DNA of 64,000 nucleotides from Pseudomonadota bacterium. GTDB lineage: Bacteria > Pseudomonadota > Alphaproteobacteria > Reyranellales > Reyranellaceae. Positions 17,569 through 27,700 of this stretch are shown here, one piece after another. The stretch spans positions 1 through 64,000 of the forward strand of contig JAFEFH010000001.1 of assembly GCA_018240695.1 (NCBI GenBank). Direction: 5' to 3'. Both the position numbers and the translations under genes were made by a program. The notes beneath the pieces are model-generated. The model was not told the DNA's origin. It worked only from the letters and a program-made list of their open reading frames with translations, and searched no databases. Each line of letters begins with the position of its first letter. Positions within the stretch are counted from its first letter, which is position 1.

Positions 17569-17775
17569 ATGTCAAAGGATAGATTGTTTGTCGAGCGTCG
17601 CCCGCAGGGCGACTATGCCGTTCGTCGCGGTGGTTCACAGCGGGCGAGCGATGTACTTCCAACCCAGCATCAGGCGATCGAGCGGGCCAAGGAATTAAAT
17701 CCTTCGAAGCAGCCTCTGGTCGAGCGCGTGCGTCACACCGACCAGGGCAGACCTGACAAGTGGCGTAAGCCCTGA
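17569..17775 (+). CDS. DUF2188-like small protein
   Basis: The protein is 68 aa, basic and hydrophilic. The pattern FVERRPQGDYAVRRGGSQRAS, then TQHQAIERAKEL and a C-terminal GRPDKWR, resembles DUF2188 proteins, which have a short beta-sheet plus one helix and no known role. It starts 92 bp after the MBL-fold gene, so it may be a separate unit. A GC-rich palindrome follows its stop. Confidence 0.7.
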   Translation: MSKDRLFVERRPQGDYAVRRGGSQRASDVLPTQHQAIERAKELNPSKQPLVERVRHTDQGRPDKWRKP

Positions 17776-17780
17776 AAGGT

Positions 17781-17796
17781 TCGGCCCCCGGGCCGA
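17781..17796 (+). terminator. GC-rich palindrome after the DUF2188-like gene
   Basis: Arms TCGGCCC and GGGCCGA (7 bp, perfect) enclose a 2-base loop, 5 bp after the stop codon. There is no T-run, so this is only a possible terminator. Confidence 0.35.
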
Positions 17797-18257
17797 CAAG
17801 AGCAGGCCTGCGCCTGCCGTGAGATCGCGTAGGCGGCGCGACGATCCGATTGAAGCTGGTGCGGACGGAGGGAATTGAACCCTCACGAGAGTGACCTCCC
17901 TACGGATTTTCATACCACTTCGGCTTTCGCCGCCGCTCCTCGCGTTCGTGGTGGACTAACCGATACTGTGATGAGTGACGGCAAACGCAAAAAAATCCGT
18001 GGATAGACGCGTCCAGAGGCCGGACCGGCTCTATTTCGGCCGCCTGGGCGAGCGGCGTCACGAAGCCGCCCGGTCAGCTAGTTGGGGTGGTGCCTCTTCG
18101 CCATTCGGTGACGATCCTCGCGCAGCTATTTGATCCGAATGTAAGTTTGCCCTTCGAGAACGCGCTTTACCTGAGCCGAGTCAATGGCGCCGGCTTGCTG
18201 TCGTATCGCCTCGATGCCTGTATCGTCACACTGATCTAGGTGAAAGCGACGGTCTCA
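17797..18257. other. 461-bp non-coding stretch containing a tRNA-like remnant
   Basis: Besides the tRNA 3'-end-like segment at 17857-17912, I see no open gene here. A CGGC...GCCG hairpin and an ACCAC/GTGGT pairing lie just to the right of the remnant (17918-17955). The promoter of the helicase gene must be somewhere in the right half. This stretch separates the E1/E2 operon from the kinase-helicase pair and may be the seam of an older insertion. Confidence 0.5.
17857..17912 (-). tRNA. tRNA 3'-end-like remnant (class II type), possible old attachment site
   Basis: On the minus strand this reads as a T-arm (GAGGG-TTCAATT-CCCTC), a 7-base 3' acceptor strand CGTCCGC, discriminator A and CCA, preceded by a variable-arm-like segment and a TGAAAATCC anticodon-loop-like end. 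No 5' half (expected to start GCGGACG) is found within about 150 bp, so it is not an intact tRNA. The break again falls at the anticodon loop, as at 9302. The A discriminator and long variable arm would suit a Leu tRNA, but the anticodon cannot be assigned. Confidence 0.5.
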
Positions 18258-21200
18258 ATGAAAAACAGCAAGTCCACCAAAGCGCACGGACTCGAGGAAC
18301 GCTTCGAGTTTCCGGAGGACGCCCTCGCGCCGGGTAACCGCGAAGCGCTACGTCCTGCGATATTCGAGGTTCGGGAAAGAAGCACCGGTACCGAGCGGAT
18401 GCTGAAACTTTGGCGCAAGACAGCCGGTCCCCTCGACGACGATCTGAGAAATCTCTGGTTGCACGAGATGCGTCAGGTGCAGCGTGTCATGGCGTACGCT
18501 GGTGCCCGGGATGTTGTGGTTGATGTGCTTGAGTTCGTCGAGGACGACGACAATTTTGGCGTCGTGCTCGAGTGCATCGGCCAGCCGCTGGGCGTAAGGC
18601 GGCGGCGAGTGGGCCGCCAGCACTGGTTGCGAAACTTGGCTGGACCCAGGCCTCGCGTGCTCTTCTGGCAGAATCTTCGGCGCATTGTCGCCGCCTTGGG
18701 CATTATACATTCGCAAGGTCTGGTTCACGGCCAGCTGACCACCGATACGATCATGACAGAAGGCAGCGACGAACCCGATTTTCAATTGGGCGGCTTCGAA
18801 TGGAGCCTTTGGCTCAATGCAGGGACCCCCGAGCTAACCCAGGCCAAAGTAGGCGCAGTGGCCGCAGCCCTGAGATCGGAGAGTTATTCCTTCGCTCAGG
18901 ACTGGCATGCGCTCGGGCTTGTTGCACTTGAATGTCTAGACTTGGAGGCTCGGGCCTCCGGCGAAATCCTTCCCCGACGGGGCAGCGAAGTGCCGGTCAA
19001 CCTTCAGGTCGCGGAGCGTGTGCTGCTAAAGCGGCTGATCGCTCCGGCGCGGATGGACCAGTTGGATGCTGACTCGATCATACGAACGATCGATGACCTC
19101 TTGACTAGTGTCGCACGCGCCGTGAGTTCGCCATCGGGCTCCTTTTTGATGAGATTTGACCGGCAATCGAAGCTCGCCGACGTCATCTATGACATTAGCG
19201 CCGGCGAGATAGCTATCGACGAGTATCGGCGGCAGTTGGAGTGGGTCCGGGGCGATTTGGACGGCGGGGCTACGCTTCTCATGCCTAGAGCCGATGGCGA
19301 TATCACCCGCCTAAAACTCGTCACGGCAAACATGATCTACCACTTGCAAGCCTCTCGCGATGAGGGCGCAGCGCTGTGGGATGTCGCCGTGTGCCGGTCC
19401 GTAGAGATACGGAAGGATACATTCAGGATTGGAGAGGCGGAGCCTCATACGTTGATGCAGCCCGTCATCGTGGCTGCAAATGCGCGTGAGGCTCAGGAGA
19501 CACGGGCGCGACTTGGACCGGATTTGCTGGATTGGAGTGCCTATTCGAGTCGTCGTCCAGATCAAGGTGCGGCAGGCGAGGTCGACGCCGTTCGTCGTGC
19601 CTTGCTGTTGGTGCAGATTGTCGAGGCGGTAGTCAAGGCGCTCGAAGTTTATCCTGTGCAGGTGCTTGGTCAGGGCCTCCGGAGCGGCCGGCCGTACGTG
19701 GATGTCCGTGCTGAACCGAACAGCGAGCGGGATCGGATCGCAAAGCGGATCGGCTTGCATTCGGGTGCCAACTCTCTCAGGAGGCTGTTCGAAGAGGAGC
19801 ATCGGGACGCTGAGACGCAGTGGCGACTGAGTGAAGCGCGTAGCCTGGGCGCCTCCCAAATCGGCGATGTAGTGGCAACGTTTGTCGATGTTGTGGAGCA
19901 TCGCGGCCGTCGATCATACCGATTCGAGCTCGACGAGGCCCTCCCGGAGCACCGTCCACTGTTTCTGCGAGCGGCACGCGACACAGGAACCGAACAGGCA
20001 ATCCAGCGCCGGCTACGCAACATCAAGGCGCTCGACACCCGGATCGACCTTGCCGAGATGCTGGCGGACCCTTGGCGCGTGCGTAGGTCCAGCAGGGAGA
20101 GCCTCAGCGAGAAGGAGCGCAAGGACAAAGAGTACCTCGACTTGGATAAGCCGAAACAGGAGGCGCTGGTTAGTCTGTGGTCGACCCTGCCGTCATTCTT
20201 CGTGGTCGGGCCGCCAGGAGTTGGCAAGACGAAGCTCGCGACCGAGGTCGTCCGCAGGCGCTTTTTGAAGGACCGTTCGAGCCGGATGCTGCTGAGCGCG
20301 CAAGGGCACGACGCGCTCGACAATCTTCAGGTCAAGGTCAAAGAGACGCTCACAGTCGCTGGCCTGACAGACGTGCTGGTAGTCCGATCGACAACACCGG
20401 ATCGTCGCAAAGGAAGCGACGAAGAGGTTCATCGCGCCGGGTTCGAATATCTCGACCGGCTTTCGCAAAGCCTCCTGGCGCAAATGGCGCCCGACACGAC
20501 CCGACGTCGGATGGAATCACTCAAGGAAGCAGCGCGCCGGCTGGAGACGTCGAAGGAGAGCGTCAGCCGCGAAGAACGTACGGGCCTCGGCGCCATCTCC
20601 AGCCTGGTGCTCGATGCGGCCAACATCGTAATTTCGACGGCAAATTCGCCGGATGTCGAACGGCTCGTCGAAGCACGCGAGCAGTTCGACTGGGTGATTG
20701 TGGAGGAGGCAGCCAAGGCGATCGGACCGGAGCTGGTAGGTCCTTTGATGCTGTCCGGCCGACGCCTCCTCATTGGTGACCACCATCAGTTACCGCCGTT
20801 CGACTCGGATCGTCTGATTAGAATTCTTCGCGATCACGGTCTCGTCTCGGAGGCAGTAGGCATCGCGGAGGACATGGTTGGGCCTCTCTTCCGGGATGGC
20901 GAACTTGAGGAAATTCAGAAGGTCGCCGCTGATGCTGCGGTGTTCAGGGACCTCTCTGGATTGGCACTGCGTCTGCTTGAGCCATTTCGCTCGGTTGTGG
21001 AGGAGGACGAACGCCGCAAGGATGCGAACTCTGCCCATCGTCCTGTAGCAGCTACCCTTACGGAGCAGCGGCGCATGGACCCAGCCATAGCTGAGGTGGT
21101 GTCGCGGGTCTTTTACCAGAAGAGCCGCCTCACTACCGAATCAGGGCGCGCCATGGCCGCCGAGCGTGGACCGGCCCCAGTTGCGCAACTGGGACCACTT

Positions 21201-21827
21201 CCCAAATCCCCCATCGTCATCGTTGGTTTTCCGCATGTCAGCGCCACAGGGAAACCAGACGCCTTTGAACGGGCACGACCGCGCTGGCACAACCCGTCCG
21301 AGGTAGAGAGCGTTGTCGACACCTTGCGCCTCCTCAGGCCATGTGATTTGGCAAAGCCGCCAACATTGGCAATCCTTTCGCCTTACAATGCCCAGGTCGC
21401 CAAGATTCGCCAGCGCGTGCAATCGCTTCGTTCTGGCCCGCTTTCCCACCTGGACACGTTTGTGCCCGTGCTCAGCAACGGCGACTTCGTTGGCACCGTC
21501 GACGCCTTTCAGGGTAGCGAAGCGGATGTCGTGGTCCTTTCGCTGGTTCGGAACAATCCGATGACCGGTGGACGGGCCCTGGGCTTTCTCCGCGATCGAC
21601 GCCGCATGAATGTCGCGCTCAGCCGTGCGAAGTGGCAGCTAGTCATCGTGGGCAGTCTGGCCTTTCTCGAGGAAGCTGTCAGGGGAGTAAACCCTGGCGA
21701 GGAGACGCACGACCTTTCTTTCCTGACGGACATGGTTACCCTGTTCGAAGAGCTGAAAGGCCGCAAGCGCGGAGACACAATGCTGGCCATCGAGGTGACG
21801 CCAGAGAGTCTCGCGAGGCGATCATGA
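18258..21827 (+). CDS. Pseudokinase-like domain fused to a UPF1-type SF1 helicase
   Basis: This is a 1189-aa protein. The N-terminal 280 residues resemble a Ser/Thr kinase fold: HGQLTTDTI (about 157-165) stands where HRDxKxxN is expected, and the DFG Asp is replaced (LGGFEW), so it is probably inactive. The C-terminal half is a complete superfamily 1 helicase. It has Walker A GPPGVGKT (about 652-659), Walker B VIVEEAA (about 813), GDHHQLPPF, TEQRRMDP, then VDAFQGSEADVV and NVALSRAK. UPF1/Dna2-like helicases translocate on RNA or DNA. The stop overlaps the start of the PLD gene by 4 bp. A GTG start at 18240 is possible, and neither candidate has a strong ribosome-binding site. A two-gene defence system is likely but not identified. 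Confidence 0.85.
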   Translation: MKNSKSTKAHGLEERFEFPEDALAPGNREALRPAIFEVRERSTGTERMLKLWRKTAGPLDDDLRNLWLHEMRQVQRVMAYAGARDVVVDVLEFVEDDDNFGVVLECIGQPLGVRRRRVGRQHWLRNLAGPRPRVLFWQNLRRIVAALGIIHSQGLVHGQLTTDTIMTEGSDEPDFQLGGFEWSLWLNAGTPELTQAKVGAVAAALRSESYSFAQDWHALGLVALECLDLEARASGEILPRRGSEVPVNLQVAERVLLKRLIAPARMDQLDADSIIRTIDDLLTSVARAVSSPSGSFLMRFDRQSKLADVIYDISAGEIAIDEYRRQLEWVRGDLDGGATLLMPRADGDITRLKLVTANMIYHLQASRDEGAALWDVAVCRSVEIRKDTFRIGEAEPHTLMQPVIVAANAREAQETRARLGPDLLDWSAYSSRRPDQGAAGEVDAVRRALLLVQIVEAVVKALEVYPVQVLGQGLRSGRPYVDVRAEPNSERDRIAKRIGLHSGANSLRRLFEEEHRDAETQWRLSEARSLGASQIGDVVATFVDVVEHRGRRSYRFELDEALPEHRPLFLRAARDTGTEQAIQRRLRNIKALDTRIDLAEMLADPWRVRRSSRESLSEKERKDKEYLDLDKPKQEALVSLWSTLPSFFVVGPPGVGKTKLATEVVRRRFLKDRSSRMLLSAQGHDALDNLQVKVKETLTVAGLTDVLVVRSTTPDRRKGSDEEVHRAGFEYLDRLSQSLLAQMAPDTTRRRMESLKEAARRLETSKESVSREERTGLGAISSLVLDAANIVISTANSPDVERLVEAREQFDWVIVEEAAKAIGPELVGPLMLSGRRLLIGDHHQLPPFDSDRLIRILRDHGLVSEAVGIAEDMVGPLFRDGELEEIQKVAADAAVFRDLSGLALRLLEPFRSVVEEDERRKDANSAHRPVAATLTEQRRMDPAIAEVVSRVFYQKSRLTTESGRAMAAERGPAPVAQLGPLPKSPIVIVGFPHVSATGKPDAFERARPRWHNPSEVESVVDTLRLLRPCDLAKPPTLAILSPYNAQVAKIRQRVQSLRSGPLSHLDTFVPVLSNGDFVGTVDAFQGSEADVVVLSLVRNNPMTGGRALGFLRDRRRMNVALSRAKWQLVIVGSLAFLEEAVRGVNPGEETHDLSFLTDMVTLFEELKGRKRGDTMLAIEVTPESLARRS

Positions 21828-23623
21828 GCCTGACAATTGCGATCCCCGTCTTTCGCATCGGCTGCAAGGTAGGTATTGACCGCGGTCGAGCGTGGAGCGT
21901 AGTCGACGAGACCGTTCTGTGGGCAGTGACGCGCCAGTCACGGTCGATCGCATCGCTGGCAAAGGATGCTGACCTGCCTCGCCAGATCGTCACCGCATCG
22001 ATCGCGCGCCTAATGCGGTTCAGGCTAGTGGAGGTGGTAGTTATGGAAGCGGGGGTCGCCTTCCGTGCGAGCCCCTACGGGTTCGACATCATCAGCAGTG
22101 GTGCCGCCTTGCCGTTCTTTCCAAAGCGGATTTCAAGGCCGGTCAGCTTCGTTGTCGAGTGGGCTACCGGCGATTTCTTTCCCACGCGGCAGATCCGGTT
22201 ACTGTCGCCGAACAAGCTGGAGCAGGCACGCCGTGCCGGAAGCGAGGTGCGCGTAATCGCGGTTGAAGGCGGTGGCCCTTCCATGTCGCCGGACGCCAAT
22301 CTGAACCGGCTCTCCGAGATTGCTGCTCGCGGATGGAATGAGCAGGTCGCAGTCATCGACAGCCGGACAGCTACCATGCATGACAATGAATACATGGCGC
22401 TGCGAGTGGTAGACGGGATGGTGCAGGGGCTGCCGGATACCGCCGGTCCTGCATTGCGACGGATGGTCAGCGAAGCCGCAGCTCTTCCGGCGGGAGCGGA
22501 GCGGGTTCCAGTCACATATGCAGGCGTCCAAGAGACGCTTGACCACGAGCCTGCGGCGCATTCGTGCAAATTTGATCCATCCGATATCGTCATCGGGGGA
22601 TCGGCGCAACGAGCCTGTCTAGAGAGCCTGATAGCAAGCGCGCAAAGTCGCGTGATCATCCATTCGACTTTTCTCGACGCAAAACGGTTCGACGTCCTGC
22701 TCGACCTGATCCGGTCGGCATGCCGTCGGGGTGTCCGCTTTGATCTACTCTGGGGTGCGGAAAAGGACGAAGAAACCGAAATTAGGAATGCTGCGGAAGC
22801 GGCAAAGATTGCAGCCTTGATTCGGTCCGATCGCGATCTGGCCGGACGAGTCATAATTCACATGCGGACCACAGGATCGCACGCCAAGTTGATCTTGGTC
22901 GACACTCCGGACGCCGGATGGATCGCGGGCGTGGGATCTTGCAATTGGGTGTCCTCCCCCTTTCAGTCCGTTGAACTTACAGTTGTCCTGCGCGATCAGC
23001 ATGCGGTCGCAGACGTCATGGTGGCTTTTCAGCAAATGGTCGGGCGCCGGGGACTAGCGGATGGAATCGCCAATGAGTTGGGCATTACGGCGCGAGACCT
23101 GCGCCGCATGCCAACGGGCGCAGGCACCGCCAGCGTAACGGTCGTTGTCGGCGACGGTCACGAGAGATTGGCCCGAGCAGCAAGCGGTCAGGCGCGCGCG
23201 CGACTTGTCATAGGTAGCAATAGATTGGGTTCGACTGCCCGGCCAGGCGCGATCATGCCGGGCGAGGTTGCTGCGGAGCGGGCAGGCGTCCGGGCTGTCG
23301 TGCTTTATACGCAAACGACTGGCCCCATAAAGAATCGGCATGGCCGCGCGTTGACAGAAGAGGCGTATGCAAACGGGGTTGTCCTCGCCAGAACTCCCAA
23401 GAAATTGCCGTTACATGGGAAGTTCGTCGCTTGGGACCAGGACGATGTCATCGTAACAAGCCTGAACTGGGCTTCGGCGTCGAGCGATCCGGACTTTCCG
23501 TGGGGCGATATTGGAGTGCATGTTCACGGAACGGGGATTGCATCAAGCGTTCTCGCCCGGCTCGAGATTTTGTTCCCGGAAATTGCGGCTGACGCAGGCG
23601 GACCCGGATACAGGTCGGAATAA
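21824..23623 (+). CDS. Phospholipase D-superfamily protein with two HKD motifs (nuclease-like partner)
   Basis: The protein is 599 aa. The first HKD-like motif is SHAKLILVD followed by GSCNW (about residue 352). The second is LHGKFVAWDQDD followed by TSLNWAS (about 530). These are the two half-sites of a PLD active site. The N-terminal 100 residues contain a winged-helix-like segment (SIASLAKDADLPRQIV). PLD proteins paired with helicases often act as nucleases, as in DISARM DrmC. The gene is coupled to the kinase-helicase by an ATGA overlap, so the two products probably form one complex. Confidence 0.85.
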   Translation: MSLTIAIPVFRIGCKVGIDRGRAWSVVDETVLWAVTRQSRSIASLAKDADLPRQIVTASIARLMRFRLVEVVVMEAGVAFRASPYGFDIISSGAALPFFPKRISRPVSFVVEWATGDFFPTRQIRLLSPNKLEQARRAGSEVRVIAVEGGGPSMSPDANLNRLSEIAARGWNEQVAVIDSRTATMHDNEYMALRVVDGMVQGLPDTAGPALRRMVSEAAALPAGAERVPVTYAGVQETLDHEPAAHSCKFDPSDIVIGGSAQRACLESLIASAQSRVIIHSTFLDAKRFDVLLDLIRSACRRGVRFDLLWGAEKDEETEIRNAAEAAKIAALIRSDRDLAGRVIIHMRTTGSHAKLILVDTPDAGWIAGVGSCNWVSSPFQSVELTVVLRDQHAVADVMVAFQQMVGRRGLADGIANELGITARDLRRMPTGAGTASVTVVVGDGHERLARAASGQARARLVIGSNRLGSTARPGAIMPGEVAAERAGVRAVVLYTQTTGPIKNRHGRALTEEAYANGVVLARTPKKLPLHGKFVAWDQDDVIVTSLNWASASSDPDFPWGDIGVHVHGTGIASSVLARLEILFPEIAADAGGPGYRSE

Positions 23624-23810
23624 CCGGTGATCAGGTAGCGCGCCGCTTCTGTCGCCAGGTGCGCCTCGCGGGCTGGAAATGTCCCGGAGAACATGCTGCT
23701 CGACCCGCGAGGTGACCTTGATGCACGCGATGCAGCTCGACTCCGGTAGGATCAGCTTGGGCCTTCCATTACGCGCTGTAGCCCCACACGATCAAAGTCT
23801 GGAGGAGCTT

Positions 23811-24629
23811 ATGAAACCATCCGTAACTTATAAATATCACTCGCTAGACGACTACCTGCTCTCAAAGCGGCTCGACGTAGATGGCATGCTTGATGATGGA
23901 TGGGGAGCACACTTTCCCGTTAAGGCACGAGAGATTGACGCTGCTGTGCTATTCGCCGACATCTGCTCGTTTTCCGCGCGCACCAAAGATTTGTCTCCAA
24001 TCGAAACTCTTATCTTCCTGAATAATTTTCTCGCTTGGATAAGTGCAGAAGCGTTACGAGATGGAACGCTCATCGTCGATAAATATATCGGAGATGAAAT
24101 CATGCTTGTCTTCTCAAAGGAATTTGGCTCGCTAGATCCCTTTGTCGACGCCTTGCGGGTGGGGCGAGCCATGCTCGATCGCGATGCGCTTGGGTTTGCG
24201 CCAAGGATCGGAATAGCCATGGGCCGCGTTGCCGTCGGCTACGTCGGTACACCTCTTCGCTACAATTGCACCGTGCTGGGGGCGCCCGTTGTCGTCGCAA
24301 AGCGCTGTTGCGGCATTGGAGAGGAGCCATTCTCGTCGATTACATTCCCTGCCGAGTTGTGGGCCCAGCACCAACTCGAGGAGGTCTTCCCAAGGCGAAA
24401 GCGTCAGGCACGCGACGGAACAATTTTCGAGGAGCCATTGAACTGGCAACTCGGCGATTCGCGTGTGACAGCCTTGAAGAATATTGGTGAACGCCAAGTA
24501 AGGACACTCTTCACCAACCTCGTTCATTTTTCACAATACGCGCCCGAAGACCGGGCTCGGGATGGGCTGACTCATCTAAAAAGAGAGGGCAGCTATCACT
24601 ACGCGCGTTATTCTTATGAAGCCGAATAA
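23811..24629 (+). CDS. Class III nucleotide cyclase
   Basis: The protein is 272 aa with one catalytic domain. Metal Asp50 lies in FADICSF and D95 in KYIGDE, and the base-contacting Lys of the VxKxxGD motif is retained (K91). In the segment that normally reads YTVxGxxVNxAxR, here about TVLGAPVVVAKR, the transition-state Asn is replaced by Val and only the Arg remains. I chose ATG 23811 because GGAGGAG sits just upstream; the frame opens earlier at 23679 without support. Free-standing class III cyclases make cCMP or cUMP in Pycsar defence or cAMP in ordinary signalling. No PycTM or PycTIR effector is adjacent. No regulatory domain is visible. Confidence 0.8.
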   Translation: MKPSVTYKYHSLDDYLLSKRLDVDGMLDDGWGAHFPVKAREIDAAVLFADICSFSARTKDLSPIETLIFLNNFLAWISAEALRDGTLIVDKYIGDEIMLVFSKEFGSLDPFVDALRVGRAMLDRDALGFAPRIGIAMGRVAVGYVGTPLRYNCTVLGAPVVVAKRCCGIGEEPFSSITFPAELWAQHQLEEVFPRRKRQARDGTIFEEPLNWQLGDSRVTALKNIGERQVRTLFTNLVHFSQYAPEDRARDGLTHLKREGSYHYARYSYEAE

Positions 24630-24725
24630 AGCGAACATGGATAAGCCTGCGACGCATCTGCGGTCATCACGAACATGTGGCGCACGATTTCATTTGTATG
24701 GATTTTCAGCTTCTCGCTGCGTGGA

Positions 24726-27700
24726 TCAGATGTCCCATTTCGCTCTTTGTTCATCATCGTGACTACGGGCTTCTTTAATATGATGTTCCATATCTGCCAG
24801 CATCTTCTTGGCCCATCGCCGGACTTCGCCGGTGGGGTGCTTTTCGAGAGACATCAGGGGAGCTTGATAGCGCACGTAATACGTCGCGAGTGAACCCATC
24901 CAGCCGAAGGTGTGCATGTTCTGCTCGATCTTCCGAAGGACGTCTTCGCGATCACCGAACTCGTCCAAGAGGCGGCGCGTCAAGGAATGAAATTCTTGCG
25001 GACCTTCGGTCGAGGCGTCGGGAGTGAGGACCGGAGCTACGCCCGCTAAAAAGGCAGGGCCGACGTCGGGATGGGCGTGGCACCAGGCAAAGAGGACGTC
25101 CTCCGGCAGACTGAGAATGGGCGGCACTTTCTTATCCCCGAAGGAATACGGGTCGCCGAGGGCGCTCTCCATGCGCCAGGATTTCAGCCTGTCTTCTGAG
25201 CCGATCGCTTCGCTCAAGATAGGCCAAACTACGCCCGAGAATTCGGACAAGAGCTTGGGCAGAAGCGGCTTTATCAGGTCCTTCATGTCGCGATCCGGAT
25301 CGGCCGCCAGATGCTTGGCAAGTGTTAGGGCGACTGACCTGGCGTCGGAATCTTCCCATCCCTTCTTGAGCATCCAACCGATCAGCACCTTGAAGTGATG
25401 GGCGTCCATCTGGGAGCCGCCCTTCCTTTCACGGCGATTGAGATTGACCGCGGCCAGCTTGAGCTGCGGGCGAAGCCCCTCGATCTTGTCCCGTGCGCCG
25501 TGGACGTACATGCCCATAAGGTCAAGGGCAACGGAGTACGCATCACCATCCATGGACAGCATTTGGTCGAATAGCGGGCTAACTGAATCAGTGGGCAATT
25601 TCGCGAGAACGCCGCCCGTGGTCCAATTTGCGAGCGTGCTGGGCGGCAGGACGCCGTCGCGCAACCCTGCTCTTACAAGCTGCACGTCCTCGTCGGTAAT
25701 CCCAATACTCGCGGTCGCCATAACGAGCACTGGCGCGAATACCTTGGATGCCATCGCTTCCTTTTTGAACTGCTCGACCACGCCTGGATGCTTTGCGGCA
25801 AGGCCCGTCAGATAGCCGACAAGCACACCATAGTTTCTCTGGCCCTCCGGCGCAGCGACCACGGCGGATTTGATCGGTGTCAACCAATCGAGCGGCGTCG
25901 ACGAATGAGCGGCAATAAATTGGCCGAATTCATAGACCATGCGATGGTCGCCGGTGCTCAATTGAGGGAGCAGGCGAACGATGAGCTCCGGCTCCTTGAG
26001 CAGATCGTGCGTCAGCTGCTCGACGGCGGCAATTTGATCATTTCTGGCCTTCTCGAAGTCGTGCTCTTCGTCGAGCAGGTAGTCCCACGGCATATCGGTC
26101 AGCAGGAACTTGGCCCGCGTTGGCAGATCGTTGGGCGTGAGTTTGTCGATAAGCTTTTGCACGCGCTCGGGCACACCGTCGCCAAGATCCTTCTTTTCGA
26201 ATTGCAGCACGTCGGCGAGGCTATCCAGCGCTTCCGGCCAATAGGGATAAACGGCCGAGATGGCCTCGATCCATTGTTCAGCATTGTCAATGAGGCCATG
26301 GGAGACCAGCGAGCGCAGCCCTTGGCCGATGCCCTTTCGCGCCCGCGTTCCGACGTCGTCGTCTCGTTGGGCGAGGGTGACGAGTCGCTCGGCACAGGCG
26401 ATGATGTAGTCAGAGACATCTTTCCAGGTATTCGGTTGCCAAGGCTGCAGGGCGGGACGGCTACCCTGGATTTCGGGGCCGACGCTTCTCGAAAAGCTAT
26501 GGGTCCTTGCTCCTTCCAGGAGCGCGTCTACCACCAGAGGCATTTCCGCGCCGTCATTCCTGCGAATCAGATCATCGAGCAGGCGCAAGCGGGCGTCGCC
26601 GTCGGCCTCGGTATTTCCAAGAAAGACCGGAAAGATCGCCTTGAATTCGCCCGTGGCGTTGTTGGCCCAGTCTTCGTTCTCCGCCAAGGCAAGCTTGAGA
26701 AGGAGTAGGCCGCCTTGTTCGAATCCCTCGTTTGTAAATGCAATTTTTTCCAGCGCCCAAACAAGATTGCGCCGCAGATCGCCGCCTATTTGCCTTGTCT
26801 CCTCGTGCGACAACTGGCCCACGACCCGTTCGATCAGCATGACGACGGATGCCGCGTCGATCTCCGCAAGGGACGAGAGAATTTCGGCGTTTCCGCCCGC
26901 GCGTAGGGCATCAAGTGAAGCGAAGGGTCCATTTAGGCGACAGACGAATTTCGCAACGTCCTTTGCGATCTGCCTGTCATTCAGAACGGCCAACTGCTCG
27001 GCGAGCCTCGTCCGCAGATGCTTCGGTAGTTTACCGGCAAGGATGTCGTCCCATCGTGCGTCGCCCCATTGCCGCCATTGCCGTTCGGCCAATCGCAGAG
27101 CGATGGGGCGAGGTTGCAGGACCAGAAGACGGCCGCGTGTCTGGGCGACGCCGCGCCCCGACAGATCTTCGAGCGCCGCATAAATCTCCGGCGCCGTTCG
27201 ATGTCGCGCCAAATGGGTTACATCTTCGACGTCGGTCGTCGGCGACTTCGTTCCGAGTAGGCCGAAAGCGCCAAGAAGCATGCCGGCGTCCAGCAATATT
27301 TGGCGATCGAAGAGACTTCTTCCCACAAGGACCCGCTCGACCAGATCATCGTCGCTGACGGTCGCGATCGAGCCGTCCTTTAACCAAGCCTGACCGATGA
27401 GGACCGCCATTTTGGGGTAGCCGGACGCAAACTTAAGCAAACGACTTTGATCGTCGCTCGGAAGATCCGGAGCCACTTGCTTGAGGAGTCCTTCGACAAC
27501 TTCGGGAGGCGCTAGATCGACCTGCAATGTGCCGGACGGCAGCGTGCCTGCCGGCAATTCCGGATCGATCGTTACCAGGGACAAGCGACTGCTCGTCCGT
27601 TTGACCATCGCCGCAAGGTCCTGGTGCGTCTCCGTGGTGCACTGGTCGACGACGACGATTGCTCGAACCGAGCTGTCGGCCAGGCTCTGAACGACCGACT

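Noticed and set aside
17857-17955. Intact tRNA gene
   Set aside because: No 5' acceptor strand or D-arm within the expected distance.
24675-24893. Small plus-strand frame after the cyclase as a Pycsar effector
   Set aside because: It runs antisense to the C-terminus of the STAND gene and has no ribosome-binding site.
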